Assembly (NCBI GenBank): GCA_033220425.1
Contig: CM065650.1
Coordinates: forward strand, 2,418,001-2,482,000
DNA: 64,000 nt
DNA from: Lepraria neglecta
Lineage: Eukaryota > Ascomycota > Lecanoromycetes > Lecanorales > Stereocaulaceae
Reading direction: 5' to 3'
Numbering within the stretch: the first letter of the stretch is position 1; each line of letters starts with the position of its first letter. Below, one piece after another: positions 23,879 to 36,467 of the stretch. Under the pieces are notes generated by a model. It did no database searches. It was not told the origin of the DNA and worked only from the letters and a program-made list of their open reading frames with translations. The translations under genes were made by a program, and so were the position numbers.

Positions 23879-24388
23879 GATGATGGAATCTGTGGAAGGT
23901 ACACACAGCCTGTCCTAGGTCTTCTCACACAGGTCTTGAGGGGCCAGGCCACCTGCGAGAGCTTGGCTCTACGCTCTGCCCTGGCTTACTGTAAGTCATT
24001 CGCATCAGTACGTGGTGTTGCCTTCCAAAGAAGTTCTACCCGGATCAACACAGTACTGTCCTTGATTGTTGAGGAAGGTGTGAGGAGTGGTGTGGTATTA
24101 TTGAGATTGCAAGTCGTAGGGATGCGGCTCTGGGATTTGCGTCGGGACCGGCTCATTCCGTGCATGCCAAGCCTTCAATACAAATCTCACTAAAGCCTAC
24201 ATCTTTTTCATAATCAACACACCACTCACTTCCCTATCGCACCATCTGGAAGCTGCTTCGAATACCAACCGTGGCTTCAGGATCGTGTTCGGCTGATGCT
24301 CCTTCAAAGCGATGAGCTACGAGAAGCGCCCTTCCATGCATCCTTAAACACTTCCAGGTAGCAGCTACCTTCATCCAACCCTTACGCC
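23879..24388. other. Shared promoter of TAF4 and YSH1
   Basis: These two genes are divergent with 510 bp between starts. No distinct element was recognised. Confidence 0.55.
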
Positions 24389-27300
24389 ATGGCGGCAAAG
24401 AGGAAGCTCTCAGAGATGGCTCCTGAAGTGGAGGAGCCCGTCGACCCAACAGATGAGCTCATGTTTCTATGTTTGGGTGGTGGAAACGAAGTGGGAAGAT
24501 CATGTCACATCATACAGTACAAGGGCAAGACTATAATGGTGAGTTCTGGCCGCTCCGAGTACGGCGATATTGGAGTGTTGTACTGATGCATCCTCCCATA
24601 GCTTGATGCTGGCCAGCACCCTGCATATGATGGCCTCGCGGCTTTGCCCTACTTCGACGAGTTCGATCTTAGCACAGTGGATGTCCTACTCATCAGCCAG
24701 TGAGTCACATGTCTCATTGCTTTCAATTTGCACGTGGATATGTAGATGGCATAAGACTGGGAGACTGGGTGTTATTTGGGCTTCTAGAATGTTGCTGGCC
24801 CCTTTGGATCAGCTTTGCATAGGAGCCCTTAGTTTCAGAAAGTCGTAGAGAGAGAGGCAACGACCCTTCACGTTCGCTATCACAAATTCTTGGCTTCTAA
24901 TTGCTACGATTCTGTATACAAGAGACAACAATCAAATTCTTCCCTCCGTTCGTGCTCCAATATGCCGTCTATGTGCTATAGCTGCCCTAGACCTGCTAGG
25001 CCGTGTCCCTTATTGCATCTACGTCTTAGTCCTTGCTTTCCACTCTATTTTGTAGTATGTGTCTATACTAACAATTTTCTACAATAGTTTCCATCTCGAC
25101 CATGCTTCAGCACTGCCATACGTTCTGGCAAAGACGAACTTCAGAGGACGTGTCTTCATGACCCATCCTACAAAAGCCATCTACAAGTGGTTGATCCAAG
25201 ACAGCGTTCGAGTTCAGTACGTATATGCCTGCCTACTCAAAAAGCCATAGTTGATTGTTTCAAAGGAGTCTTTCATCTTCCTCCGACCAGCGAACTACAC
25301 TCTACACAGAAGCCGAGCACCTCTCCACGTTCTCCCAAATCGAAGCTATCGACTACCATACCACCCACACTGTCTCCTCCATTCGCTTCACACCATATCC
25401 TGCTGGACATGTCCTTGGGGCTGCCATGTTCCTGGTAGAGATAGCAGGCCTCAAGATCCTGTTCACGGGTGACTATTCGCGGGAAGACGACCGCCATCTC
25501 ATATCAGCGGAGGTACCTAAAGGCATCAAGATCGACGTTCTCATCACTGAGAGTACATATGGCATTTCTTCTCATATACCGCGAGCTGAGCGAGAGACAG
25601 CGCTCATAAAGAGCATAACGGGCATACTCAATCGTGGAGGCCGAGTCCTGATGCCTGTCTTCGCTCTTGGACGAGCTCAGGAGCTTCTTCTCATCTTGGA
25701 TGACTACTGGGCAAGGCATTCAGAATACCAAAGAATACCCATCTATTACGCCTCCAACCTAGCACGAAAATGCATGGTTGTGTACCAAACGTACGTCTCA
25801 GCCATGAACGACAATATAAAACGGCTCTTTCGAGAACGAATGGCCGAGGCCGAAGAAGCTGGGAATGTCGACAAAGGCGGGCCTTGGGATTTTCGTTTCA
25901 TTCGCAGCCTCAAGAATCTAGAAAGATTCGACGATGTTGGAGGCTGTGTCGTACTAGCGAGCCCTGGTATGCTGCAGAGCGGCGTAAGCAGAGAGCTTCT
26001 CGAACGATGGGCACCCAATGACAGAAATGGTGTGGTGATCACCGGATATAGCGTCGAAGGAACTATGGCCAAGCAGATAATGAATGAGCCAGATAGCATA
26101 CCTGCGATCATGGGCAGTCGAAGCACAGCTGGTATCGGAAGAAGAGGTCCAGGCGTTGACGGTGAAGTCGAAAGGCCCATGATACCAAGAAGATGCAGTG
26201 TGCAAGAGTACAGCTTTGCAGCTCATGTTGATGGGCAAGAGAACCAAGGCTTCATTGAGGAGATTGCGGCTCCTGTTGTGGTGAGTCGGATTACTGTTGC
26301 CTTCGGGGCGCTTATGTTAACGTTAGGCAGATCCTCGTGCACGGCGAAAAACACAACATGATGCGGCTAAAATCCAAGCTTCTTTCACTCAACAACGACA
26401 AAACTGCCAAAACGAAAATCTTCAGCCCTGCAAACACTGAGGAGCTTCGCATTCCCTTCACGGTTGAAAAGACAGCAAAAGTCGTTGGGCAGCTTGCACA
26501 GATCCCTCCATCCAAGTCATCAGACCCGGACGACGAGAGGCTGATCACTGGAGTGCTGGTGCAGAACGACTTTAAGATGTCTCTGATGGCCCCAGAAGAT
26601 CTTAGAGAATATGCCGGATTGACAACCACGACGATCATGTGCAAGCAAAACCTCACGCTAAGCGCTGCTGGCCTTGATCTCGTAAAGTGGGCTCTGGAAG
26701 GGACCTTTGGTGCGATAGAGGAGATTGGAGCGAAGAGTAAGCCAACGTCAAATGGAACTACAGAGTTCAATGGCAACGGAGTCAGCCACGACGAGGAGAT
26801 GGCAGACGAAGAAGTTGGGCGTTCCCCAGACCAGACGGCCTTTCTTATTATGGGCTGCGTCATCGTTCGATACCAGGGCAACGGTCATGTCATAGTGGAA
26901 TGGGAAGGAAATACGCTCAATGATGGCATTGCAGATGCCGTGCTGGCTGTTCTGTTCACTGTGGAGAGCAGTCCAGCAGCGGTGAAGCGTGAGTTCCCAA
27001 TCCCTACCCACTTAGTGTTCTGCCTCTGACAATTATCAGAATCATCAAGAGGCCATCAACACACCCATCACCGCGAGGAACGAAATCCCCATTCCAACGT
27101 CTCACGCGATGAGCGCTTCTCTCGCCTCTGCATGTTCCTTGAAGCACAATTTGGTCCCCTCATCACACCCATTACTCATCCCAAACTTCCACCTAAACCA
27201 CCGAAGTCAGCTGTCGACGCGGACGGCATCAAGGACGAGCCGGAGGAGAAGGAATACGACCCAGAAGAGGCAGAACAAACCCTAGCGGATCTGGAAGCAG

Positions 27301-27494
27301 AAGAAATGGAGAGGCTACATAGCATAGGCATACCTGTCCCGGGAGTGGAGATCAAGGTTGACAAGAACGTGGCAAAAGTGTGGTTAGAGACACTGGAGGT
27401 GGAATGTGCTAGCAATGTGCTGAGGGAGAGGGTGAAGGCTGTGGTTGAGAGAGCAGTGGAGACAGTCGCTCCATTGTGGGGGCAGAGGAGTTGA
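24389..27494 (+). CDS. YSH1: Endoribonuclease Ysh1 (CPSF-73), pre-mRNA 3'-end processing
   Basis: Six exons fit in phase: 24389-24538, 24602-24699, 25088-25216, 25266-26280, 26331-26988 and 27040-27494, total 834 aa. Introns are 49-63 nt except the second, which is 388 nt. The metallo-beta-lactamase centre HFHLDH is at residues 83-88, its first codon split by the long intron; the later zinc ligands lie in [11 protein letters not shown] and [13 protein letters not shown]. The beta-CASP part contains ITESTYG and [18 protein letters not shown], and the C-terminal CPSF73-100_C region starts after [15 protein letters not shown]. This is the nuclease that cuts pre-mRNA before polyadenylation. All catalytic residues I can check are present. 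Confidence 0.96.
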
Positions 27495-28394
27495 GAAGAT
27501 GCCGAAAGATAATTGTACGATACCGGCCATATGCTCTTTACATGAGGCCCCAAGACTTTAGTGCGCGTCTCACCGCTTATGGAACGATAATACTTTGCTG
27601 GAACAAAGCCTCGATAATAAGTAAAGGCTGTCATGGAAGCCTGCGGCAAATGTAAGACCCCATGTGATTGTCACGCGTATTGGTCAGCGTCATCGAGTCG
27701 CGGTGACGAAGAGCAGCCACTCTCGAAACTTCAGCATCGACAATAATAGAAATTTCGCCTCCAAGTTGAACGAAGGGGAAGAACTTCTTCTCTTGCACTA
27801 CTGTACTAGAAATCCAAGTCACTAATATTGTATGTAGTGTTCTGCAGATGTCAAAAATTGGGCCGTGAGTTGGCGTCCGCAAGTCGTCATTTTGACCTTC
27901 CCGAGCGAATCCCTCCTTCTGGCTACTCCCAATTGGGGCTAGGTTCCATTAATCTCCAACTCTCTCAGGGCCTCACCACCTCCGAGAAGAGCGCCTGCAA
28001 TCTTCATACGAGACAGGCACCTCCTCTACCTTGACCAGGTCTGAATTTAATATCAGGACCGGCGGTGGTATCACCTAATATGCCTTGACAATTTATCTGC
28101 CACCTTTACCCCGATTGCTGCCTTCAAGGGAGTCTTGTCCAACGCCTTAGCAATACTCCGCCTTTGCCCAAACGCGCGACCGAAACACTCATTAAATCTG
28201 CCACTTTCACCTCAACCCTAAGGGCAATCAACACCTTGAACACTTCTGCCCACTCGAGACTCCATGGAACGTCGATAGCACTTCACCCAAGGCCTTTTCA
28301 GCTTGGGTTCAGCGTCAAACCCTGCCCGGTCCAATAGAGCCGATTGGCCCCATTCGAGATACTTGCAAATTCTTCCCACATGTGTCAATGAGCC
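27495..28394. other. Intergenic region and long leader of the LAMMER kinase gene
   Basis: No coding signature. The last 300 bases are rich in C/T with several CCTT and CACC runs, usual for long leaders of fungal kinase genes. Confidence 0.5.
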
Positions 28395-30671
28395 ATGTCA
28401 CTTCCCTCGCTCATGAACCCGACGCATCCGCCTCATAGTCCTCTCTACGGACACCACACTGCCTACAATACCACTTCAGGGTCGTACGCCACCAATCATT
28501 CACTGCCGACTAGCTCGTCGCGATTAGCACCTTCCTACAGCTTCCCCAACAACACTCCTGCCTCTATTCCACGGACTTCGGCCAGCTCGAACCCCAGACA
28601 AGCAACTCAGTCGATTACCATGCCAACCTCACAATCTACATCAGCGTTGCAAGGATCCAGGAAAAGGGAACGGCGGCCGGACTGGCATGAGTTCTACAAA
28701 AACGGGCCGCCAAAGGAAATCATTGTCATTGACGACGACTCACCACCACCTATGCCTACCAAGAAAGAGAATACTCGGGTCAACCACCCAATGAAGCAAG
28801 AAACGTCTCGAGGCGAGGAACACACGAACAAGAAGAGGAGGACTGGGCAGACGTCCGCCTACGATGCTGCCACGGATCAGCAAATCTCATACTCCCATGC
28901 CCGCACCTATTCGAACGGAAATAGTGTCTCCAACACCGTCTCCACCGACCGGACGACATCACTGCAGACTACGGCGCCTACATCATTGGGGTCGCACACG
29001 AGTCATGGAAGCACATCAGCTTATGCTGACACGTCAGCCTACGTCGATGATCGCAGAGTAGGGCAGAAGAGAAAACGCGTCACGCGCCAGCAGATTGCGG
29101 ATGAGAAGAAGAGGAAGGAAATCCAAGTCGTGGGAGATGCATACAGCGCCTACGTGCCTCCACCCAAACCTCCCATTAAGGCGAGGGATGTTCATGTACC
29201 TTTGATCAAAGATGTGAGGATCTTCCAAAGTGTGTGTTGAATGATTTGCTGACGTCGTAAAAGCATGTGACAACTCATGAGAAGATTGATGATGAGGATG
29301 GCCATTACATCGTGACTGAAGACATGCCAATTGGAGACAGATGTGAGTCTTCTTGCAGCAAGCTTTTAAGCCACTACAACGCTGACAACCGGCAGACCAA
29401 GTGAACCGACTCCTTGGCCAGGGTACATTCGGCAAAGTCGTCGAAGCATACGATCGAAGAACCAAATCCAAGTGCGCCATCAAGATCATTCGTTCTGTGC
29501 AGAAATACCGAGACGCATCACGCATCGAGCTACGCGTCCTCCAGACACTCTCCCACAATGACCGGCAAAATCGAAACAAGTGCATACATCTTCGAGACTG
29601 CTTCGACTTTCGCAATCATATATGCATTGTCACAGATTTGCTTGGTCAGAGCGTCTTCGACTTTCTCAAGGGCAATGGTTTTGTGCCTTTCCCCAGCAGC
29701 CAGATACAAAGTTTTGCCCGCCAGCTTTTCACCAGCGTCGCTTGTAAGTCGTCCTATACCTTCACCGGGATCTATATCTAATGCGTGACACAGTCCTGCA
29801 TGATCTACATTTAGTACATACCGATCTGAAACCTGAAAATATCCTCCTTGTCGCCAACTCATACCAGACATTTACCTACAATCGCAATATACCATCCTCG
29901 TCGACAACCATACAACGAATTGCACGGCAACGACGTGTCTTGCTTGATACCGAGATCAGGCTGATCGACTTCGGGTCTGCCACCTTCGAAGATGAATACC
30001 ATTCCTCTGTGGTCTCTACAAGGCATTATCGGGCTCCAGAAATCATACTAAATCTGGGCTGGAGCTACCCTTGCGACATCTGGAGCATCGGTTGCATTCT
30101 AGTCGAGTTTTTCACCGGCGATGCACTCTTTCAGACACACGACAATCTAGAGCATTTGGCCATGATGGAGGCTGTGTGTAATGGGCGAATAGAGCCAAAG
30201 CTTGTCCGACAGGTCCAGGGCAGTGGAAGGGGTAATAATCGGAACCAGGCTGCTGCGTATGTACCTCCTGCCCTTGCCTACTTACTCGACTGACAGAGAG
30301 CAGCTTCTTCACTCGTAGTTACAAACTCGATTACCCAAACCCAGATACCTCAAAGGCGTCGAAGAAGTATGTCAAGGCAATGAAGCACATCAATGTAAGT
30401 CATCTCTTCCCCCAAAAATTGGATTCCTCTGATCTCCATGCAGGAAGTCATCCCTCCTTCAACAAACTTCAATAAGCAGTTCCTCGACCTCTTGCGCCGA
30501 ATCTTCGTCTACGATCCTAGCAAGCGCATAACGGCGCCCGAAGCACTTAAACATCCATGGTTCAAGGAGACTCTCACTGATGATGGTACGGAAGCGGCCA
30601 GGATCAGGATGAAAAGAGAGATGGTTACGAGGGAACCGGTTGATCTGGACTACTATGACGATGAGGAATGA
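28395..30671 (+). CDS. LAMMER-type dual-specificity protein kinase (Kns1/Lkh1/CLK family)
   Basis: Six exons fit in phase: 28395-29213, 29264-29342, 29396-29743, 29794-30256, 30319-30394 and 30444-30671, giving 670 aa. The first donor could be misread as the later GTGTGT, but that would leave a 32-nt intron; GTGAGG at 29214 gives a normal 50 nt. The N-terminal 270 residues are S/T/P/N-rich with basic nuclear-localisation-like stretches (KRKRVTRQQ). The kinase domain has GQGTFGKV (about 307), [14 protein letters not shown] (about 424-431), DFGSA, and the signature EHLAMMEAV near 535, where the usual R of EHLAMMER is A. CLK kinases phosphorylate SR splicing factors and link nutrient state to growth. 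Confidence 0.94.
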
Positions 30672-31247
30672 GCGCTTTCAATGGAATCATCCTGTGCTTG
30701 GTGCAGACTCTAAGAGACGTAGATCCTCTCTGGACTTCTAAAGAGCAAGTGCGACATTGGTACGATGCACGCATGAAAAAAAGGCGATGGAAAACTTAAT
30801 GATTTGCATGATCGGGATGGCGTTTGTAGCTATAGCATGCTAGAAAGAGGAATGAATTGTGCGTTATCATTTCAGGGCGCCGGCCCAGATTTATGACATA
30901 TACACTATGTACCTGGGCCTTGAGCTTACCGCACGCGAGTAGAGCTTCGTCTTTGTTCTTTCCGGCCAGATCTACTAGAGCTGGCGACTTCGGTGGATTC
31001 ATGATGCTGGGCATGGACCAACTTTCATCTCTCTCCCAGACAATCTCTCGATGAACTTTACCGAATTAAACATTTTGTGGATTGCGACATCGCCTTTTTT
31101 GTTGCCACGCTGCCGCCGAACAATAATAGCTTTGACTATTACTTTGAGCATAGATTTACAATCTCCCTTTGTAGGTCTCTTTGTTGTCTAGCCTGCAAAT
31201 GCTAGGCCACCTTCGAGCAGGGACTTCCTCCTGCTCTATGTCCTTTT
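30672..31247. other. Intergenic stretch, nothing recognised
   Basis: This is the boundary between the housekeeping block and the accessory region; no coding or repeat signal was found. Confidence 0.5.
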
Positions 31248-32625
31248 ATGGGGAACTTGACATTCAAAGTATCCAAACCCGAACGCTGTACATCAGACTA
31301 TTCACCACAATGTCAACTTACGAGCTTTTTCCAGTTGATAACCAATGAAGCTATTCCTCTACGGCTACGCCCTGCTTGCTCGGGTGGTGGTATCTGGAAG
31401 TCCAACCAGAGTCATTCTCCGATCTCCTCAAGCAGCCCCCCTACTCCTGAGGAAATTCATCATGACAGATGGGGCTTTGGTACAGTAGGCAAGCAGAATC
31501 CTCAGACTTTTCGCTTCCTTTTCGATACAGGTAAGCCATCAGCTACCGTCTTGCAGGGGAAAGAACTCTAATGATAGCAGGCTCCGCCCGTACATACGTT
31601 CCACAAAATTCCACCGGCCAGGGCACAGATGGCTGATATGATTAGAAAGGTACTCCTCTGAACTGCAATATCTCGGCAGCCTACGGAAAAAGGGAACTTG
31701 GGGAAAGAGGATTTGGAAAAAGAGAGGTGCTCGTCGGACCTGTTTATACCAATGACGTCTCCTTTGGTGCCTTCACCGCCAAAGATATGCAGATCTTTGT
31801 TGCCAACAAGTCCACAGGTACAGATAGCAATGCGCTGATTGGCATGGAATAAAAGACGGCATCTGCCAGCAATGGCAACATTACCACATTTCCCGAGACT
31901 CTGATCAACCAAAAGGCCGTCCAGAAGCCAGAGTTCACTTTTTCTTTTAGTTCGGAAATTGACGACACTAATAAGGTCTCTGGTAGTGGCGAGATTACGC
32001 TTGGTGGGCGGGATTCTTCGTCACTGCGCCTGTCACTAAATAGGGAAATGGGTGGAACATCAATATCGATGGTGTCCAAGTCAATGGGCAACCGCTGGGC
32101 TCTCCGTGGAAAGTGGATGGTATGTACCCATCCCTGCCTTCCATCCAGAGCTTTCTGGGACTTTTCGCTGACAAGCACGGCTTCCTAGGTATATTCAATA
32201 CCGGGCAATTCAGAATCAGTGGCCCCAAGGACACAGTCGAGCTCCTGTTTAAGAACCTCCCCGGCGCTGTTCTCATGGCTGAAGAAAGCAACTATCACAG
32301 CACCGGAATGAATACTTACGCCTATCCACGCAACACCCCTCCCGACAAGCTGCCCGGTTTCATCACCGGCAAACAAGCACTTATGCTTGCGACGAGGGAT
32401 ATGAATTATAATGCTGTGGACAGGGAGACTGCGACCATGTTCAAGGCTACGGTGCTGTTGTGTATTTCTAATAATTTTGGCGGCGAAGCGGTGGGCGGGA
32501 GGTGGAGTTTTAGCACGCCGTTTATGCGAAGTTGGTATACGGTGTTTCAGTGGGGAGGACCGGCGACTGGGGAGGAGGTTGAGGAGGGGACGGCGTTGAG
32601 TTTTGCTAAGGCTGTCCCGTCTTAA
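31248..32625 (+). pseudogene. Decayed pepsin-like aspartic protease (family A1)
   Basis: Near 31510-31610 the reading FRFLFDTG, an intron (GTAAGC...GCAG) and SARTYVPQNSTG together form the first catalytic DTGS loop. The middle part (LNCNISAAYGKRELGE, VYTNDVSFGAFTAKDMQIFV, NALIGME) matches the flap and hinge of A1 proteases. The second catalytic loop near 32190-32215 reads IFNTGQFRISGP, with Asn where the catalytic Asp is expected, and the C-terminal lobe follows to about 32620. In-frame stops occur before and after the flap region, so it is a dead gene. The 5' end is uncertain; no signal peptide was found. Confidence 0.7.
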
Positions 32626-33094
32626 GATGGTGAAATGGGAATCGAGTCTTCTTGCATTCGTTAGTTTTGTCCAGCAAAGTATATAGTGAACCTCCTGGCG
32701 CCACTCTTACTTCATTCTTCTAGGGCTTTCAGCCTATGCGTCATCACTTTTCAGGGTTTTTGGCTCGCATTTTGTTGTACTGCCCTGGATGGTTCCGCTG
32801 TGATTTGCAGCTCTGGCGGGGAAGACCAGGGGAGTTGGAGCACATTGAAGGGCAATAAACCCTCGATCGAGGCTGTTCTTACTTTCTATGCAGCAGAATC
32901 GACCGTTGCTAAGCTCATTAAGGGTCGACGGTGGACCTTTTATATGGCAAGCCCTCGACAAAAGCTTAATGGTCAAACTTCATACCTTATGACTCACTAC
33001 GGAGGTACTTAGCCCAACACGGACTGTCGTGTTTGGCGCTCTTGATCCACACCACAATATACTTGCTACCCAAGCAAGTCCGCCGAGGATTAAG
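32626..33094. other. Intergenic stretch before VPKGWS copy A
   Basis: No coding signal beyond short open frames; presumably the promoter of the copy A locus. Confidence 0.45.
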
Positions 33095-34563
33095 ATGGCC
33101 TCAGTAAGCGGTCTAGAAGGCGATATGAAATCAGTCGAAATGTCTTCAGACATGGTCTACTTGTGCGCCGACTCTCATTCATCCGAGAGCTTTGAAGATC
33201 CACATAGTCAAGCACTGTGTGGCTATTCTATTGAGTCAGCCAAACCAAATGAGGACACTTCCAAGCCACTGAAGTCATGGAAAGATTTAGTCCCCAAAGG
33301 CTGGTCTGAATACACTAAACCCATCGATGGAACGGATCCGAGTGAGCCACGCTTGGACTTTGGTTTTTCTGGTGGTGGTGGTGTGGTGGTGGTGGTGGCT
33401 GGGACGGCGTGCTCGTCGAAGGATTGAGGTGTCCTCGTTATCTTGGCAGATCTTGGAATACGTTCTACATATCAGAACCCACCACTGATCGGCTCTGGTT
33501 TGCAGATGAGCATTACAATTTGCGGGGACTCTTGCGGCTTTTGAAAGAAGGGCCAATCCATTCCAAATTTCGACTGAAGCAGCCCAAGCCGCTGGACCAT
33601 TTCCATATGCAATTCTCTGGCACTTGTATTCACATTGGCGACAAAGAAATTCCCAATGGCTGGTCTAACAAGCCAGAGGACGTCGAATAGATCCCAAAGC
33701 TGATTGATCTACGGTCTTCCGCCGCTGATACCAATCATAACAAACGACATGATCAGATACGGCGACGGACAACTCATACAGTCTGGGGGCCACTGCTATC
33801 TCTATGCCCAAGTCGCTGACCATCTGTATCGTATCGATGAACCGACAAGTTTGCGTGACATCTTCTCCGGCCTCAAGGATAGCTGGACAAAGCTCAAGAT
33901 AAAGGAAGTCGAGGTATTACCGGAATACGGCGGCCCGACTAGGATACAAGATTGGCAAGTTCCCAACGAATGGACCAATCGAGTTGATAAGGCGGCCAGG
34001 CGTTCTGGCGACCTGTCTATTTACAGCCTGTGTCGACAACGCGATCTCAGGCGTCCATCACTGCTGCTCCTCACTACTAACTTTTTCCAAAACGCCCTCA
34101 CCTACTTATCAAGGCCAGTGATGACCGTTATCGTGACCGTCATTGTATTTGGGATACCGTGTCCAAGGAGATCTTCAAGATCGAGTGGTCCCAGCAAGTG
34201 GAAGGATTGGGAGCTGTTCTACACATCCTGGAAGACCCCTCCAAGAAGCTCTTGCCTAGCCTACTCGGACGGAGCCAACCTGTCATTGAAAGGAGAGACA
34301 AAACGCAGATTAAGAGGGATAGTTACCCTCAACATGCACACTTGGGCATTGAACTAGAATACTTAGGGGCGTTCATTCAGAAGGAGAATCTTTATTCAGA
34401 ATTGGTAAATGGCCACAAAACAACACAAATCTCCTTTTTAAGAAAGGCATCCTTGGTCATTCGAGAAAGTTGTTCAAGCAGAAAGCTGTGTAAACAACCT
34501 ACCCTTCTCCAGCATCAAGAGCTCTCAAGATCTAATTCCAAAAGCTGGTTTAGCAGGAGATAA
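33095..34563 (+). pseudogene. VPKGWS-repeat family, copy A (decayed)
   Basis: Starts ATG GCC TCA followed by GTAAGC, the same start pattern as copies B and C. A serine-rich N-terminus leads to LVPKGWSEYTKP near 33290. After a GGT-rich tract the frame changes and the first repeat ends in YISEPTTDRLWFADEHYNLR. Repeat 2 starts EIPNGWSNKPEDVE near 33650 and continues YGLPPLIPII and HCYLYAQVADHLYRIDEPT. PEYGG and repeat 3 (WQVPNEWTNR) follow near 33930-33980, and its end is in another frame near 34160 (SQQVEGLGAVLHILEDP). The order and spacing match the intact copy C, so this is a broken paralogue. Function unknown. Confidence 0.75.
33371..33398 (+). repeat. GGT microsatellite in copy A
   Basis: A run of GGT triplets interrupted once by GT. 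It sits exactly where the copy A reading frame is lost, so repeat slippage is the likely cause. Confidence 0.85.
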
Positions 34564-34863
34564 GGTTTTACTGTTGGATCAGACCCCATGAAAATCAAAT
34601 ACTCATGATGATGCCAAGATCAGCACATGGGATTTTCTGAAGAATTCTCGATAATAGACCTTTCTTTCGTCACTTCCTTCCCTATGAATAAGTAATCCCT
34701 GTAGCCACATCTGTTCCAAGGCCAAATGTCCCACATCCGCCTCATTCGGTCTCTATTCAGCTTTCCAATAGGATCTCCTCAGCTTTGCACAGATCTGACC
34801 GAAGCAACTTTCACCCCAGTTTCCAACACCGGATAACCAGCACCTCAAAGTCGCAACAACATA

Positions 34864-35791
34864 ATGGCTTCGGTAAGTAGGCCTTGTCTTAAGGCACCGT
34901 TATTTGCTGTGCATGAGCTAACCAGCTGATCGAGCGCCCGGACGGTGATATCGAATCTGCCGAGGCATCTTCTGATATGATCCATCAGTCCATCATTCGC
35001 CAAAACCCTGGCAATTCTCCATCCACCCAGGAATCTGACCCTAGTGACTCTACGGAAACTATAGTTTTATTTGAGAAAGCAATATGTGCCATGCTCAGTC
35101 TCAGCTGATTAGTGGATATCTGTTGATTATTATAGATAGGATCTCATGAATATGGGCTATTCAGTCAAGGCGCGTTCCCAAGGGCTAAAAGTGCAATCCC
35201 GATATACTTACAAGCATTGCAAAGGTATTCCCTGTCGAAGCTTTCCTAAAGTTCCTTCGTGGTTATCTGAGACCTCTTCTGAGTACCGGAAGAGGATGGG
35301 ACTACGGGGATGAACCTTGTCGCTACTTGCTCGAGGATTGCGGCAGATACTGTTTTTAGATACCGGCCACTGGTGAGCTTCTTTACGTCACGGAGCCATA
35401 CAATCTAGAAGGAGTGCTACGACGTTTAAATCGCAGCAAGCTTCAACTTCGGACGAGGCCAGTCAAGTCGCTTTTTAACCACTGGGCGGAGCATTTGGTC
35501 AAATACCTTCCGCTAGAACCCAGAGATGTTCCCGCGGGCTGGGGGAATAAACTGGAACAGAATAAACTGGAACACATGAAGGATATCCAAGAAATTAGAT
35601 ACGCCCTAGACTACGGTTTGCCGCTGCCAGTTCCTATTTTCGAAACTTCAGGTCATGGAAGCTCAGCATGGGTTTTTCGATGCGGCAAGCGCTATTATAT
35701 GTGGGCTGTGATAGCCGATGACATGTACAGGCTCGAAGAACAGATGGACTTGCCACAAATCCTACAATCATTCGATGATTATGAACGTAAG
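34864..35791 (+). pseudogene. VPKGWS-repeat family, copy B (decayed, ended by an LTR element)
   Basis: Begins ATG GCT TCG, then a well-formed intron (GTAAGT at 34873, branch GCTAAC, acceptor CAG at about 34925) and LIERPDGDIESAEASSDM, which aligns with copy A LEGDMKSVEMSSDM. The frame then closes. Repeat 1 survives as RYLLEDCGRYCF and LLYVTEPYNLEGVLRRL near 35320-35430. Repeat 2 is well kept: DVPAGWGNK near 35530, YGLPLPVPIFETSGHG, and YYMWAVIADDMYRLEEQMDLPQ. The sequence stops at 35791 where a small LTR element begins, and I cannot find the expected third repeat on the far side. Confidence 0.72.
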
Positions 35792-35934
35792 TGTTACAAT
35801 CCGTTGCTTGATTGCTTTCTATACGATTCCAGAAGCCTGTTACTAGCCGTTCTTTGTCTGTTCTGGGCATATATAGGGCCCTAGGGGCCCCCATTAGCTA
35901 GAAATCCTTCCCAGCCTATTGCCACATTGTAATA
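35792..35934 (+). repeat. 5' LTR of the TRIM
   Basis: 143 bp; about 91% identical to the 3' LTR by eye. Contains a TATATA motif near its middle. Confidence 0.85.
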
Positions 35935-36093
35935 GGTTATAAGCCCGGACAGCGCCTATTCCGCTGCGCCTTTATAGGGAAGGTTCCCTTATAGCACGAT
36001 ACCTGCGTTGTATATATTCAGCCCTCGGATTTACTTACTAATCGACTTATAGAGATAGAGTTAGAACTTAGTGGAGGCATTATAGAGGAATTC

Positions 36094-36412
36094 GGCTCCT
36101 AGTCAGTTATTTCTGGGAGTATTTCAGTCCGGATACAGGAGAGATATATAGATTCTTAGGCCCATAACGACCACTCAAGCCCTATACGGGTTTATAGCCA
36201 CGGCTCCTCAGTTAGTTATTTCTAGGAGTATTTCGGTCCGGATACAGGGGAGATAAATTCTTAGGCCTACGACGACTACTTAAGCCCTACACGGTTTTAT
36301 AGGTACGGCTCCTTAGTCAGTTACTACTAAGAGTATTTTAGTCCGGATACAGGGGAGAGGTATATAGATTCTCAGGACTATTAACGACCTCTTAGACGCT
36401 GATAAATATTTT
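36094..36412 (+). repeat. Tandem repeat inside the TRIM, three units of 105-108 bp
   Basis: Units start with GGCTCCT at 36094 and 36202 and GGCTCCTT at 36307. Each carries AGTCCGGATACAGG or a near copy, followed by a GGAGA purine stretch. The units differ mainly by transitions, suggesting an old duplication. Confidence 0.8.
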
Positions 36413-36467
36413 GGGTCCAGGATTAAGGGGAGCACTAGCAGGGATATATTTCTAGTATCGAGGGGAG

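Noticed and set aside
29214-29263. Alternative first donor of the LAMMER kinase at 29232
   Set aside because: It would leave a 32-nt intron, too short; GTGAGG at 29214 gives 50 nt and keeps phase.
35935-36467. Coding capacity inside the TRIM
   Set aside because: No frame of useful length on either strand; the interior is mainly the 105-108-bp tandem repeat.
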